From an uncultured SAR86 cluster bacterium (GTDB lineage Bacteria; Pseudomonadota; Gammaproteobacteria; Magnimaribacterales; D2472): a DNA stretch of 32,088 nt. Positions 9,413 to 18,785 of the stretch are shown here, piece after piece. How positions within the stretch are numbered: the first letter of the stretch is position 1; the number at the start of each line of letters is the position of its first letter. Location: NCBI GenBank assembly GCA_902511425.1, contig CABXFE010000015.1:1-32088 (forward strand). The letters run 5' to 3'. The translations under genes were made by a program, and so were the position numbers. A model generated the notes under the pieces. It was not told the DNA's origin, made no database searches, and was given only the letters and a program-made list of their open reading frames with translations.

Positions 9413-11044
9413 ATGGGTAATAAATCTCTAACTTATCTTCAAGCCCTAAAAGTAATTAAGAATACTGCTACTGATCAAAGTGAATCACGATCGATAACTT
9501 GTTCTGTAAATATTGATCCGTTAATTCATTTTCTTAGAGCTAATATGATTCAATCCTATGATGCTGATCTACTAATATCAACAAATGAATTTGGCACTCT
9601 GAAACAACATTTGATATCTAATACGCTTAATGATCGAGAGATTTTATTTCTCTTCCCTTGGGATTTAATTGAGTCTCTTAACTGGAGAACTGGAATAACA
9701 TCTCTTGATGCTGAGTATCAAAATGAACTAAATCAAAACTTTCAACTTATAGATAAACAATCTTTTCAAGAGATATTTTATTTTTCAGCTCCCTTGCCAC
9801 CAATTTTTTTAAATTCTAACGAAAGAGAGTCTTTAACTAGTGAACTTAAAATGCTTGCGAGTAAGCTAGGCTCAACAATTATTGAGAATGGCATATGTCT
9901 CAAAAATTTTATTTCAAATGGATGTCCCTTTGATAATCTGTGTCTTGATGAAACTGCAAAAGAAATTTTACTTGCTTTAAACATTTCAAATAATGAGGCT
10001 AAGAAAATAATCATTACAGATCTTGATGAGACATTTTGGAAAGGAGTTTTGGGAGAAGATGGTTTGGACGGTATCTCAGCCGAGACGGATCCCTCAAGTC
10101 ATATCCATTTTGTATACCAAGGGTATCTTAAAATTCTTAAAGAAAGAGGGATTTTATTGGCTATATGCTCAAAAAATGATCTTGACTTAGTCGAAGAAGC
10201 TCTCAGAACAAAACCATTTCTTGTAAAGCATGAAGATTTTGTTGCAATAAAAGCTTCATATGAAAGAAAGTCAATAATGATTAGGGAGCTATCTAAGGAA
10301 TTAAATCTTGGCTTAGAGCATTTTGTGTTTATTGATGATAATCCAGTAGAGGTAAATGAAATATTAGAATATTTACCAGAAGTTGATACATTTCTCTTTC
10401 CAAAAGATTTAAACGGCCTCAACAAAATTTTTACAGAACTCGAAGTAAAAGTTGCAACATCAAAAATAACAGCAGAAGATAAAAATAGAACAAAAATGTA
10501 TAAAAATGTTGTTCAAACTTCTCATGATTTAAAGAATGAAATTATTGATCTTTCTGACTATCTTCAATCATTAAAAATGCAGGTAACCATCCACGATAGA
10601 AGTGAGGATGATAATCAAAGAGCTATACAACTTATTAACAAAACAAATCAATTCAATCTAAATGGAATAAGAAGAGATGAAAAGGAAGTTTTGGAAATAA
10701 TAAAAAATGGTGGCAACCTTTTTAGTGCAAGTCTCTCTGATAAGAATGGTGAGCATGGTGAAGTTATATCAATATTAATTGACTCAACAAATACTGCTTT
10801 ATCATTTGTGATGTCATGCAGAGTTTTTCAAAGAGATTTAGAGTATTACTTTTTAAGATACCTTCTGAAGAATGTAACACCTAAGTTAAAAATTATTTTC
10901 GAGTCAACAGAACGAAATAAACCAGCATCAATGTTTATAAATAAGATTTTCAATAACAGCAATGATGATGTTTATGAAGTAGATTTAGTCAAAATAAAGC
11001 CCTGGGATAGCGGCCTTAATAAAATTTTTATAGATACGATATAA
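9413..11044 (+). CDS. FkbH-like protein (HAD superfamily phosphatase/acyl loading enzyme)
   Basis: ORF 9395..11044; likely ATG at 9413 rather than TTG at 9395. 'IIITDLDETFWKGVLGEDGLDGI' HAD DxDxT motif in FkbH context; 'FVFIDDNPVEVNEI'; 'NKTNQFNLN'. Confidence 0.9.
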   Translation: MGNKSLTYLQALKVIKNTATDQSESRSITCSVNIDPLIHFLRANMIQSYDADLLISTNEFGTLKQHLISNTLNDREILFLFPWDLIESLNWRTGITSLDAEYQNELNQNFQLIDKQSFQEIFYFSAPLPPIFLNSNERESLTSELKMLASKLGSTIIENGICLKNFISNGCPFDNLCLDETAKEILLALNISNNEAKKIIITDLDETFWKGVLGEDGLDGISAETDPSSHIHFVYQGYLKILKERGILLAICSKNDLDLVEEALRTKPFLVKHEDFVAIKASYERKSIMIRELSKELNLGLEHFVFIDDNPVEVNEILEYLPEVDTFLFPKDLNGLNKIFTELEVKVATSKITAEDKNRTKMYKNVVQTSHDLKNEIIDLSDYLQSLKMQVTIHDRSEDDNQRAIQLINKTNQFNLNGIRRDEKEVLEIIKNGGNLFSASLSDKNGEHGEVISILIDSTNTALSFVMSCRVFQRDLEYYFLRYLLKNVTPKLKIIFESTERNKPASMFINKIFNNSNDDVYEVDLVKIKPWDSGLNKIFIDTI

Positions 11045-11051
11045 TTGAAAT

Positions 11052-11675
11052 ATGTTGAAAAAATATTTTTTAAAAGGCCATTCAATAGAATTGCGAATTC
11101 CTACTGAGAAAGATGTAGCTGAATCAGGCTGGCATAATTGGTATAACGATTCTGAGGTGACAAAATATAATCAACATGGCATCTATCCAGTTACACTAGA
11201 TCAGGAGCTAGAAATTGTTCGTAAAATAATTTCTGATAAATCAAATATTTTACTTTCAATTTATGACTCATCGTCAGATCTATTAATCGGAAATATCACC
11301 CTGCAGAATATAGATCACTTTAACAAACGATCTAAATTAGCTATCACGCTTGGTGAAGAGCATTCAATGACGGCTGGAATTGAAGCTATGGGACTTATGA
11401 CTCATCACGCATTCATGAAACTCAATCTTGAGCGCATAGAAGAAGGCACTCATGAAAAACTATCTGGGTTTGTAGATATGCTATCTATATTTGGATATAA
11501 AAAAGAGGGAATTGCTAGAAACTATTTTTATAAGGATAATAAATGGCAAAATAAAATATATTATGCCGCGCTTAGAAAAGATTTTATGAATTCATTAAAG
11601 AAGAGAGATGGTCATTTATTATTTAAAGATCAAAACACTTTAAAAAAAGAAATGCTTAATTGTATTTCAAGATAA
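11052..11675 (+). CDS. GNAT-family N-acetyl/N-acyltransferase
   Basis: 207 aa; 'IELRIPTEKDVAESGWHNWYNDSEVTKYNQHGI...LIGNITLQNIDHFNKRSKLAITLGEEHSMTAGIEAMGLMTHHAFMKLNLERIEEGTHEKLSGFVDMLSIFGYKKEG' RimJ/PseH-like. Confidence 0.85.
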   Translation: MLKKYFLKGHSIELRIPTEKDVAESGWHNWYNDSEVTKYNQHGIYPVTLDQELEIVRKIISDKSNILLSIYDSSSDLLIGNITLQNIDHFNKRSKLAITLGEEHSMTAGIEAMGLMTHHAFMKLNLERIEEGTHEKLSGFVDMLSIFGYKKEGIARNYFYKDNKWQNKIYYAALRKDFMNSLKKRDGHLLFKDQNTLKKEMLNCISR

Positions 11676-11837
11676 GATCAAAAATTTTATTTCTAATAAT
11701 CTATGGTCCTTCTAATTAAGAATATATAGTTAGATTTGACTAAATTTTTTAGCAGATAAAGATAAATATTATCTTTTAAAATTTTTTAAACTAGGCATTT
11801 ACACATCAAAGTTGCCTTTAATTTTTTACAAAAGAAT

Positions 11838-12968
11838 ATGAATTATTGCAAAGAATGTCTTCAGCCTGATACCAGACCAAACACTGTTTTTAAAAAAGGT
11901 GTTTGCCCAGCTTGCAATTATTTTAAAAAATTTAAAGAGGTAAACTGGGAAGAAAGAAAAGGAATTCTATTTGACTTAGTAGAAAAGTATAGAAATCCAT
12001 CAGCTCAATATGACTGCATAATTGGGGTAAGTGGTGGCAAAGATAGCTTGAGGCAGGCTATATGGATAAGAGACTACCTTAAGTTAAGGCCTTTGTTGGT
12101 GAGCATACAATATCCTCCTCATCAGCTAACAAATATTGGAGCAAATAACCTTTCTAATTTAATTAATAGAGGGTTTGATGTTTTTCAAATATGCCCTGCT
12201 CCAATTGTTTGGAAGAGGCTTATGAAAGCAGGATTTAAAATTTTCGGAAATTGGGCAAAATCAACTGAATTAGCACTTTTTTCTGGAGTTCCGAGGCTGG
12301 CTATTGACTTAAAAATCCCTTTAATTTTATGGGGTGAAAATCCTGGACTGCAAAGAGGCGATCTAAAAACTCTAGGAAAAACAGGTTTTGATGGAAATAA
12401 TCTCAGAAATATGAATACACTTTCTGGTGGTGATTTTTCATGGATGTTGAAATCTGGGTTTTCTGAAAAAGATATTCTTCCGTATAAATATCCCTCTAAA
12501 AAAGAAATGTTAAAAAATAATATACAGATTGTTTACCTTGGCTGGTTTTTGGGTGACTGGTCTCTAAAAAATAATGGAATGATATCAATTTTGAATGGAT
12601 TAAAGGTAAGAGATGATTCCCCAAGTAATACATCCGATCTTTTTCAAACTAGCGCATTGGATGAAGATTGGGTTGTCGTGAACCAGCTAATTAAATATTT
12701 GAAATTTGGTTTTGGAAAAACGACTGATTATGTTAATGAAATGATTAGATTGGGTGAAATATCAAGGGATGAAGCAATTAAAATTGTAGAAAAGTATGAT
12801 GGAAAATGCAGTGACAAGTATATAGATGAGTTTTGCAAATATATTGAAATCTCAAGAGACGAATTTTGGATTACAGTACGCAAATTTTCTAATACAGAAC
12901 TCTTTAAAATAGATAGAGCAAATAATAGTATCTCTCCAAAATTTAAAGTTGGTGTTGGAATTATATAA
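11838..12968 (+). CDS. N-acetyl sugar amidotransferase (WbpG/PseA-like), copy 1
   Basis: 376 aa; N-terminal CxxC...CxxC ('CKECLQPDTRPNTVFKKGVCPAC'), PP-loop 'VSGGKDS', 'PLILWGENPGLQ'; coupled to HisH (TAATG). Confidence 0.9.
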   Translation: MNYCKECLQPDTRPNTVFKKGVCPACNYFKKFKEVNWEERKGILFDLVEKYRNPSAQYDCIIGVSGGKDSLRQAIWIRDYLKLRPLLVSIQYPPHQLTNIGANNLSNLINRGFDVFQICPAPIVWKRLMKAGFKIFGNWAKSTELALFSGVPRLAIDLKIPLILWGENPGLQRGDLKTLGKTGFDGNNLRNMNTLSGGDFSWMLKSGFSEKDILPYKYPSKKEMLKNNIQIVYLGWFLGDWSLKNNGMISILNGLKVRDDSPSNTSDLFQTSALDEDWVVVNQLIKYLKFGFGKTTDYVNEMIRLGEISRDEAIKIVEKYDGKCSDKYIDEFCKYIEISRDEFWITVRKFSNTELFKIDRANNSISPKFKVGVGII

Positions 12969-13558
12969 TGAAAAAAAATCTTGTTGGGGTTTTGGATTAT
13001 GGCACAGGGAATCTATCATCTATATTAAACTGCCTTCAATTGCTTGGTTGCAATACCAAAATTGTTAAAAAAGAGATGGACTTAGGCGGAATCTCTACAA
13101 TCATTCTTCCTGGAGTTGGATCAATGAATTTTGCAATGCAAAATATAAAGAAGAATAATTTAGATGTTTTAATACATAAAATTTTTATTAAAAATGAGAT
13201 AAGAATTATTGGTATATGTTTAGGCATGCAGCTATTTTATGAATTTTCTGAGGAGGGAAATACTCCATGCCTCGGGATAATAAAGGGTAAGGTTAAAAAA
13301 TTTCCTAAAAATTATTGTCATATAGGATGGAATAACGTTCACACAAAATTATTGGATGGCATTGAAAATAAATATAAAAATTTTTACTTTAATCACTCTT
13401 TTTATGTTCCCTACAAAAAAAATAATTCTGTAGGAGTAACCAGAAATATTGAAAAGTTTTCTTCAATAGTAAGTAAAGGTTCATTTTTTGGTCTCCAATT
13501 TCATCCTGAAAAAAGTCAACTTATTGGAAGAAAACTTTTAAATGAGTTAATAGCGTAA
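12968..13558 (+). CDS. hisH: HisH-like glutamine amidotransferase subunit
   Basis: 196 aa; 'VLDYGTGNLSSI', nucleophile 'GICLGMQLF', 'HIGWN', 'LQFHPEKSQ'. Confidence 0.93.
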   Translation: MKKNLVGVLDYGTGNLSSILNCLQLLGCNTKIVKKEMDLGGISTIILPGVGSMNFAMQNIKKNNLDVLIHKIFIKNEIRIIGICLGMQLFYEFSEEGNTPCLGIIKGKVKKFPKNYCHIGWNNVHTKLLDGIENKYKNFYFNHSFYVPYKKNNSVGVTRNIEKFSSIVSKGSFFGLQFHPEKSQLIGRKLLNELIA

Positions 13559-14340
13559 TGATTAAAAGAATAGTTGGAGTAATAACTGTAATGAATAACT
13601 GGGCTGTTCAATCTATTGGATATAATACTTATAGACCGCTCGGAAGGCCTGAAATAATTGCTCAAAATTTGGATAGATGGCAATTAGAAGAAATAGTTGT
13701 TTCTGATATTTCAAGATCTAGGCATGGCCTTGGTCCAAATATTGAATTACTTGAAACCATAGCTCAAAAAAAAATATCCACTCCTTTAACCTATATTGGC
13801 GGGATAAGAGATGTATCAGATGCTCTTAAAGTAATTAAGTCAGGCGCCGATAGAATTGGTATTGAAAGTTTAATAGATTCAAAGCCAGAAGCAGCAAAGA
13901 ACATCTCTTCAGCAATTGGAGCACAGGCATTAGTAATAGCGCAATCAGTTTTTACAAATGGAAATGGCTTAAAAAAATTTAACTACATAGATAAAACCAC
14001 CAGCAATTTAAATACTAATAAAATATTAGATAATATGACTTCTGCAAGCGAATTATTGCTAATTGATGTCAAGAATGAGGGCAAGAGTGAATCTTTTAAT
14101 AAAAAAATATTAACTCCATTTCATGAATCTGATATTCAAATTATATGTTTTGGGGGTATTTCAACAGGCTCACAAATCTCCAATCTTTTAAATAATAAAA
14201 ATGTTTCTGCTGTTGGAATAGGTAATTTTTTAAATTATTCAGAATTAGCGAACTGGAATTTAATTAAAAATAGTCAGCATAAATCTACTCGACAACTTAG
14301 TTATGGAAAACTGACCCAAGGTGCAAAAGAATGGTTCTAG
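13558..14340 (+). CDS. hisF: HisF-like protein of a sugar amidation pathway
   Basis: 260 aa TIM-barrel HisF-like ('IVVSDISRSRHGLGPNIELLETIA', 'TYIGGIRDVSDALKVIKSGADRIGIES', 'FGGIS'); TAATG overlap with hisH. Confidence 0.88.
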   Translation: MIKRIVGVITVMNNWAVQSIGYNTYRPLGRPEIIAQNLDRWQLEEIVVSDISRSRHGLGPNIELLETIAQKKISTPLTYIGGIRDVSDALKVIKSGADRIGIESLIDSKPEAAKNISSAIGAQALVIAQSVFTNGNGLKKFNYIDKTTSNLNTNKILDNMTSASELLLIDVKNEGKSESFNKKILTPFHESDIQIICFGGISTGSQISNLLNNKNVSAVGIGNFLNYSELANWNLIKNSQHKSTRQLSYGKLTQGAKEWF

Positions 14341-15581
14341 AGTGTAAGAGATGCTTATATGATTCTAATCATCCTCTTGGTCTTGTAATTGATGAGGAAG
14401 GAGTTTGTAGCGGCTGCAGGATACATGAAGAAAAGAATTCCCTGGACTGGTCACAAAGATTTAAAAAGTTAAAGAAGATTACAAATTCCTACAAATCAAA
14501 AACAGCTAAATACGATTGCATAGTCCCAGTGTCTGGAGGTAAAGATAGTTATTTTATAATAGACATGGTTAAGAATAAGTTAGGGATGAAACCACTACTT
14601 GTAAGTTACAACAAAATGTTTAACTCAAAAGAAGGAATAGATAATATTGCTAATTTAAGAATAAAATTCGATTGTGATTTTATTCAAAAGAATGTAAATC
14701 CTTCCATATTAAAGAAAATTACACGCAAAACTCTCTACAAATACGGAAATCCATACTGGCATTGCATAGCAGGTGAAACAGTATTTCCTGTTCAAATGGC
14801 TGTGCAATTAAAAATCCCGTTAATAATTTGGGGGGCTCATCAAGGTCTAGAGCAAGTCGGAATGTTTTCACATACAGATGAAGTAGAGATGACTAGACGA
14901 TATAGGCAGGATCATGATCTTTTTGGGATAGAGGTTAATGATATATCAGATACTTATGATGACTTAGATGAGCATGATTTAATGAATTTTCTATATCCTC
15001 CTTTTACAGACATTGAAGATATTGGAGTACGAGGAATATATTTAGGTAATTATGTAAGATGGGATCCTTATGCTCAGCACTTACAAATGGTAAAAAAATT
15101 CAACTTCAAAGGCAAAAAACTTTCTAGAACTTTTGACTGTTATGATTATTGTGATAGCTTGCTGTATTCTGATCTTCATGATCTTTTGAAATATTTCAAA
15201 CATGGATATTCAAAAGTGACAGATCATGTTTGCAGAGAAATAAGATTTCATAGAATCTCGAGAGATCAAGGTAAAAAAATTATTGATTTTTATGCTCAAC
15301 AGCAACCAAGAAATATTGATATATTTTGTAAATGGTTGGATATAAATGAAAAGGCATTGCAACTTATTCTTAATAATCATAGAAATAAGTCATACTGGAA
15401 AGAGGTCACTCAAAATAAATGGATTAAACGAAAAAGAGTGTTGGTACCAACCAAAACTCCTCCATCACTTAAGTACCCAAATGTAGCTTTAAAAGCTCAT
15501 AGCGATAATAATTATACGACTGTTGGAAAAGGAGTAAATTGGCCAAAAGATGTGTCAAAACAGATTCGAAAATGGCTATAA
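14331..15581 (+). CDS. N-acetyl sugar amidotransferase (WbpG/PseA-like), copy 2
   Basis: 416 aa; 'CKRCLYDSNHPLGLVIDEEGVCSGC' zinc ribbon, 'PVSGGKDSYFIID' PP-loop, 'PLIIWGAHQGLEQVG'; overlaps hisF by 10 bp. Confidence 0.9.
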   Translation: MVLECKRCLYDSNHPLGLVIDEEGVCSGCRIHEEKNSLDWSQRFKKLKKITNSYKSKTAKYDCIVPVSGGKDSYFIIDMVKNKLGMKPLLVSYNKMFNSKEGIDNIANLRIKFDCDFIQKNVNPSILKKITRKTLYKYGNPYWHCIAGETVFPVQMAVQLKIPLIIWGAHQGLEQVGMFSHTDEVEMTRRYRQDHDLFGIEVNDISDTYDDLDEHDLMNFLYPPFTDIEDIGVRGIYLGNYVRWDPYAQHLQMVKKFNFKGKKLSRTFDCYDYCDSLLYSDLHDLLKYFKHGYSKVTDHVCREIRFHRISRDQGKKIIDFYAQQQPRNIDIFCKWLDINEKALQLILNNHRNKSYWKEVTQNKWIKRKRVLVPTKTPPSLKYPNVALKAHSDNNYTTVGKGVNWPKDVSKQIRKWL

Positions 15582-16619
15582 CTTCAAAATTTTATTTGAA
15601 TAAACTTTAATAAATTTAGCCAGAATTTCCTTCATATCTTTGTTTGCAATATCTACAGTTGCACCAGTATAGTTAGAATTTTTTTGAAAGAAGGATCTTG
15701 CAAAAATAAATGACAGCATATAATCATGTCTGCCAAGAGACCATAAAGGGTTTTCTCCAATATTCATAACATTTTTTTTGTACCATGGATCATGAATTTG
15801 AGAGGACAGGACAAAGTCATAACCCTCAACCTTAAACTCACTATCTTTAAAAAAAATAATTGAAGCATGAAGCGTTCTTTGTAAATTCATCAAGCAAGAT
15901 CCAAAAGGAAACTGTGGAAAGTTTGTGAGAGCTGGATGTGCAATTGTTTCATTTGTCTCAGCAACAGAAAAGAATACTAACTTTGAAAATTCTAGCTTTA
16001 ATTGACGTATATATTGAATATTAGATTTTGCCCATTCATTTCCTGTGATGACAATAATCTTCCCTGGATATTGTTCTAGTATTTTTTTTGGGGGTGGTTT
16101 ATTAACAACTAAATATTTATATGAATTGATGTCAATTTTCTCAAAAGAAAAAAGAGGTCCTGCAATTAATACTGTAGTACTCGTATCAATGGGATCAATA
16201 TCGCTAAATTCATGTTTAAAATTAGCCTCTTTAATATAATAATTTTTTAGTGTAACTATTTCCTTTTCTGAAAGATTCAGTAAATCAATAAATTCTTCAT
16301 TCCAAGAAAAATAAATATAGTTTTTAAGATAATTGGCATCGTCATCTAGTTTATTGGAAATAATCTGAGCTAGGTGTTGATATCGCAGTGAGTATGCATC
16401 TATTAGCTTTAATTTAAAAAAATTTGATTCATATCCGCACCTAAAATACAACGCAATAACTTTCTTTAAAAGTTTATTATTTGGGCTATTTTTATGAGGA
16501 TTGATTCCAAATATATTAAAAAAAAGCCTAATAAATCTGTATATGACTACTGATCGATACATCAATAGAGTTGTGGAGACAAAATGTTTAAAATTTGACA
16601 CTTTACTCATTTTTTTCAA
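15576..16619 (-). CDS. Hypothetical protein, possible sugar transferase (sialyltransferase-like fold suspected)
   Basis: 347 aa; 'TVLIAGPLFSFEKIDINSYKYLVVNKPPPKKIL' followed by 'GSCLMNLQRTLHASIIFF...WSLGRHDYMLSFIFARSFF'; no family firmly recognised. Confidence 0.55.
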   Translation of the reverse strand: MKKMSKVSNFKHFVSTTLLMYRSVVIYRFIRLFFNIFGINPHKNSPNNKLLKKVIALYFRCGYESNFFKLKLIDAYSLRYQHLAQIISNKLDDDANYLKNYIYFSWNEEFIDLLNLSEKEIVTLKNYYIKEANFKHEFSDIDPIDTSTTVLIAGPLFSFEKIDINSYKYLVVNKPPPKKILEQYPGKIIVITGNEWAKSNIQYIRQLKLEFSKLVFFSVAETNETIAHPALTNFPQFPFGSCLMNLQRTLHASIIFFKDSEFKVEGYDFVLSSQIHDPWYKKNVMNIGENPLWSLGRHDYMLSFIFARSFFQKNSNYTGATVDIANKDMKEILAKFIKVYSNKILKL

Positions 16620-18009
16620 TTCCCAACATTTGATGAATTAAATACATGGAAACCTCAAAGGGGTCCTTTGATTTAACCGGAAGAATAGTTGCTGTTTGAT
16701 CAGTAAGAACTCTTTCAATTCTGGGCTTAAAGACATTGATTTGAAATTTTTTCTCTAATCTAATGCACTGCTTTTCACCTAAGACTTTTGCTTGAATATA
16801 TTCCTCAAGACCAGCAATTGGCTCATCAATAGCAACTGAGGATGGGTAAAGAATTTTTGTTAAACCATTATTAATTAGACTTTTGGAAATTTCAAAAAAT
16901 TTGTCAGCATAAATTTCTTTAAATCCCTGAAAAATTTTATCATCAAACTGATCGGACTGTTTGCCAAAAATTTTTGGTGTAGCAAAATAATATAAGTGAT
17001 CAATGGGTTCTTTAATTTGATCAATGTTAAATTTATTTACATCTAATTGTATGGATTTTGCTTTTCCAAAAGACTTTTTATTAATTTCATTTACTAACTC
17101 AGCTGCCTCAACTTTACCAGAGTTGTAGGTAATAATAATATTTGCACCAATTGCTGCTAAGATTTTTGCCGTCCATGCACCAAGCCCTCTGCTGCCACCA
17201 ATAATTAATACTGTTAAATTTTCAAGATTAATATTTAAATTAACCATTTGAATAATTTTGTCATAACTTTCTGGTTTTATTGGCTTTGGTCGAAAAAATG
17301 CAGTGAGGTTTGCATGCAGATTCCTTCCTTGATATGAAAGGTAGACTTGATTAAAACGTTTTTCGATTTTCTGTATGTGGCAACTAGGAATTATTTTATT
17401 TTCATCAAAGCCAATAATGCACTCAGAAAATATAGAATGTAATCCAGGAATCTGCATGCCGATGATGCTTGAAAGTCTAGTAATTTCAAATATACGATAT
17501 TCACCTAAAACTTTTGAGAGATCTGCAAAAAGAATACATAGCTGTGCAATATCTCCAATACAGAAATCATTAAAAATATCGCCTTGGGATAAATCATCTA
17601 TCTTTGTATTTTTCGGATGATCTAATTTTAAAATTTCTTTTTCTATACTAAGTTTTACATCAACCAATGGTTTTTGAATCGGTATTTCACACCTCATGCT
17701 TAATAGAGTAATCTCATTATAATTTTTCAATGTAAGCAATGATTTAGCTTCATCCCAGTAACAAAATACAGGTTCCTCTAAAAAAACAGGTTTAAGAAAT
17801 TTAATTTTATAGGTTTGAAAAATACTTTTTTTATTTTTAACTAAGAGGTCCAAAACCCATAAAAAAGTATGAATTCCATGGACCACCTGTCGCCCAGCAA
17901 TTGTTTTCCTAGCCTCTAATGAGCTTGAATGAAGGGGATTAAAATCACCGCTTATTTCACAGAATAAGCTTTGATCTTTTTCATAAAATTTTCTATGGCC
18001 TATGAGCAT
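16603..18009 (-). CDS. MaoC-type (R)-hydratase double hotdog fused to short-chain dehydrogenase/reductase
   Basis: 468 aa; N-terminal 'EISGDFNPLH...RQVVHGIH' hydratase-2 motif; second hotdog-like segment 'IIGMQIPGLHSIFSE'; C-terminal SDR 'VLIIGGSRGLGAWTA' (GxxxGxG) and 'PSSVAIDEPIAGLEEYIQAK' (S...YxxxK). Confidence 0.85.
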   Translation of the reverse strand: MLIGHRKFYEKDQSLFCEISGDFNPLHSSSLEARKTIAGRQVVHGIHTFLWVLDLLVKNKKSIFQTYKIKFLKPVFLEEPVFCYWDEAKSLLTLKNYNEITLLSMRCEIPIQKPLVDVKLSIEKEILKLDHPKNTKIDDLSQGDIFNDFCIGDIAQLCILFADLSKVLGEYRIFEITRLSSIIGMQIPGLHSIFSECIIGFDENKIIPSCHIQKIEKRFNQVYLSYQGRNLHANLTAFFRPKPIKPESYDKIIQMVNLNINLENLTVLIIGGSRGLGAWTAKILAAIGANIIITYNSGKVEAAELVNEINKKSFGKAKSIQLDVNKFNIDQIKEPIDHLYYFATPKIFGKQSDQFDDKIFQGFKEIYADKFFEISKSLINNGLTKILYPSSVAIDEPIAGLEEYIQAKVLGEKQCIRLEKKFQINVFKPRIERVLTDQTATILPVKSKDPFEVSMYLIHQMLGIEKNE

Positions 18010-18044
18010 AATTTTTCATTAAAATAAGTTTTTAAGTAAATAAA

Positions 18045-18785
18045 CTAAGATTCATTTAGGTAATTCTGCACTCTTTGAATATCACTAGGTATATCCACAG
18101 CAATTGATGAGGTGTCTACCTCAAGCATACATATTTTAAGATTGTGATCTAATAATCTAAGCATCTCTATATCCTCAATCGATTCAAGAGAACTCTTTTT
18201 TTTGCCTTCTCCATAAAAACTTAGGCTTTTTTTATTCAGAATATAAACACATACTTGACGATAGGATTTTGCTAACAATTTATTCTGATCTTTTCCTAGA
18301 GGGATTGAGGCTCTAGACATGTATAACAAATCATTATTACTGTTAACTGCAACTTTAATAATATTAGTATCAGCAAATTCACTATCTAGTCTAATTTTAG
18401 CCATGCAATTGAGAACATCGGGACCTTGATTTTTATAAAAATTAATTGCTTCTAAGATGATTCTATCTTCAAGAATTGGTTCATCACCTTGGCAGTTAAT
18501 AACATACTCAAAATTTAATTTTTTATTTGCCTCAGCAACTCTATCCATTCCTGTTTGGCAATCCCCGGAAATTAACAGTGCATTCCCGCCGATGTCCTCA
18601 ATATGGTTTAGAACTTTTTTTGAATCAGTTGCCACCCACACATTTGAACAGTCAAAGTTTGTAATACAATTAGTCCAAATTCTCTCGATCATTGAAATAC
18701 CATTTATTTTTTGAAGAACTTTGCCTGGAAATCTAGAGGAGTTGATGCGAGCTGGAATAATAATTCCAAAATTTTCAATGTCCAT
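18045..18785 (-). CDS. KdsB-like CMP-sugar (3-deoxy-ulosonate) cytidylyltransferase
   Basis: ORF 18045..18806; ATG at 18785 ('MDIENFGIIIPARINSSRFPGKVLQKINGISMIERIW') is a likely start; 'NCQGDEPIL', 'SIAVDIPSDIQRV' are KdsB-like. Confidence 0.85.
   Translation of the reverse strand: MDIENFGIIIPARINSSRFPGKVLQKINGISMIERIWTNCITNFDCSNVWVATDSKKVLNHIEDIGGNALLISGDCQTGMDRVAEANKKLNFEYVINCQGDEPILEDRIILEAINFYKNQGPDVLNCMAKIRLDSEFADTNIIKVAVNSNNDLLYMSRASIPLGKDQNKLLAKSYRQVCVYILNKKSLSFYGEGKKKSSLESIEDIEMLRLLDHNLKICMLEVDTSSIAVDIPSDIQRVQNYLNES

Noticed and set aside
10099-10425. 108-aa - strand ORF (and 9778..10014)
   Set aside because: Antisense within the FkbH-like gene.
11758-11782. AAAGATAA-ATA-TTATCTTT hairpin followed by T-rich sequence downstream of the GNAT gene
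   Set aside because: All-AT stem with little predicted stability in a very AT-rich background; not strong enough to call a terminator.
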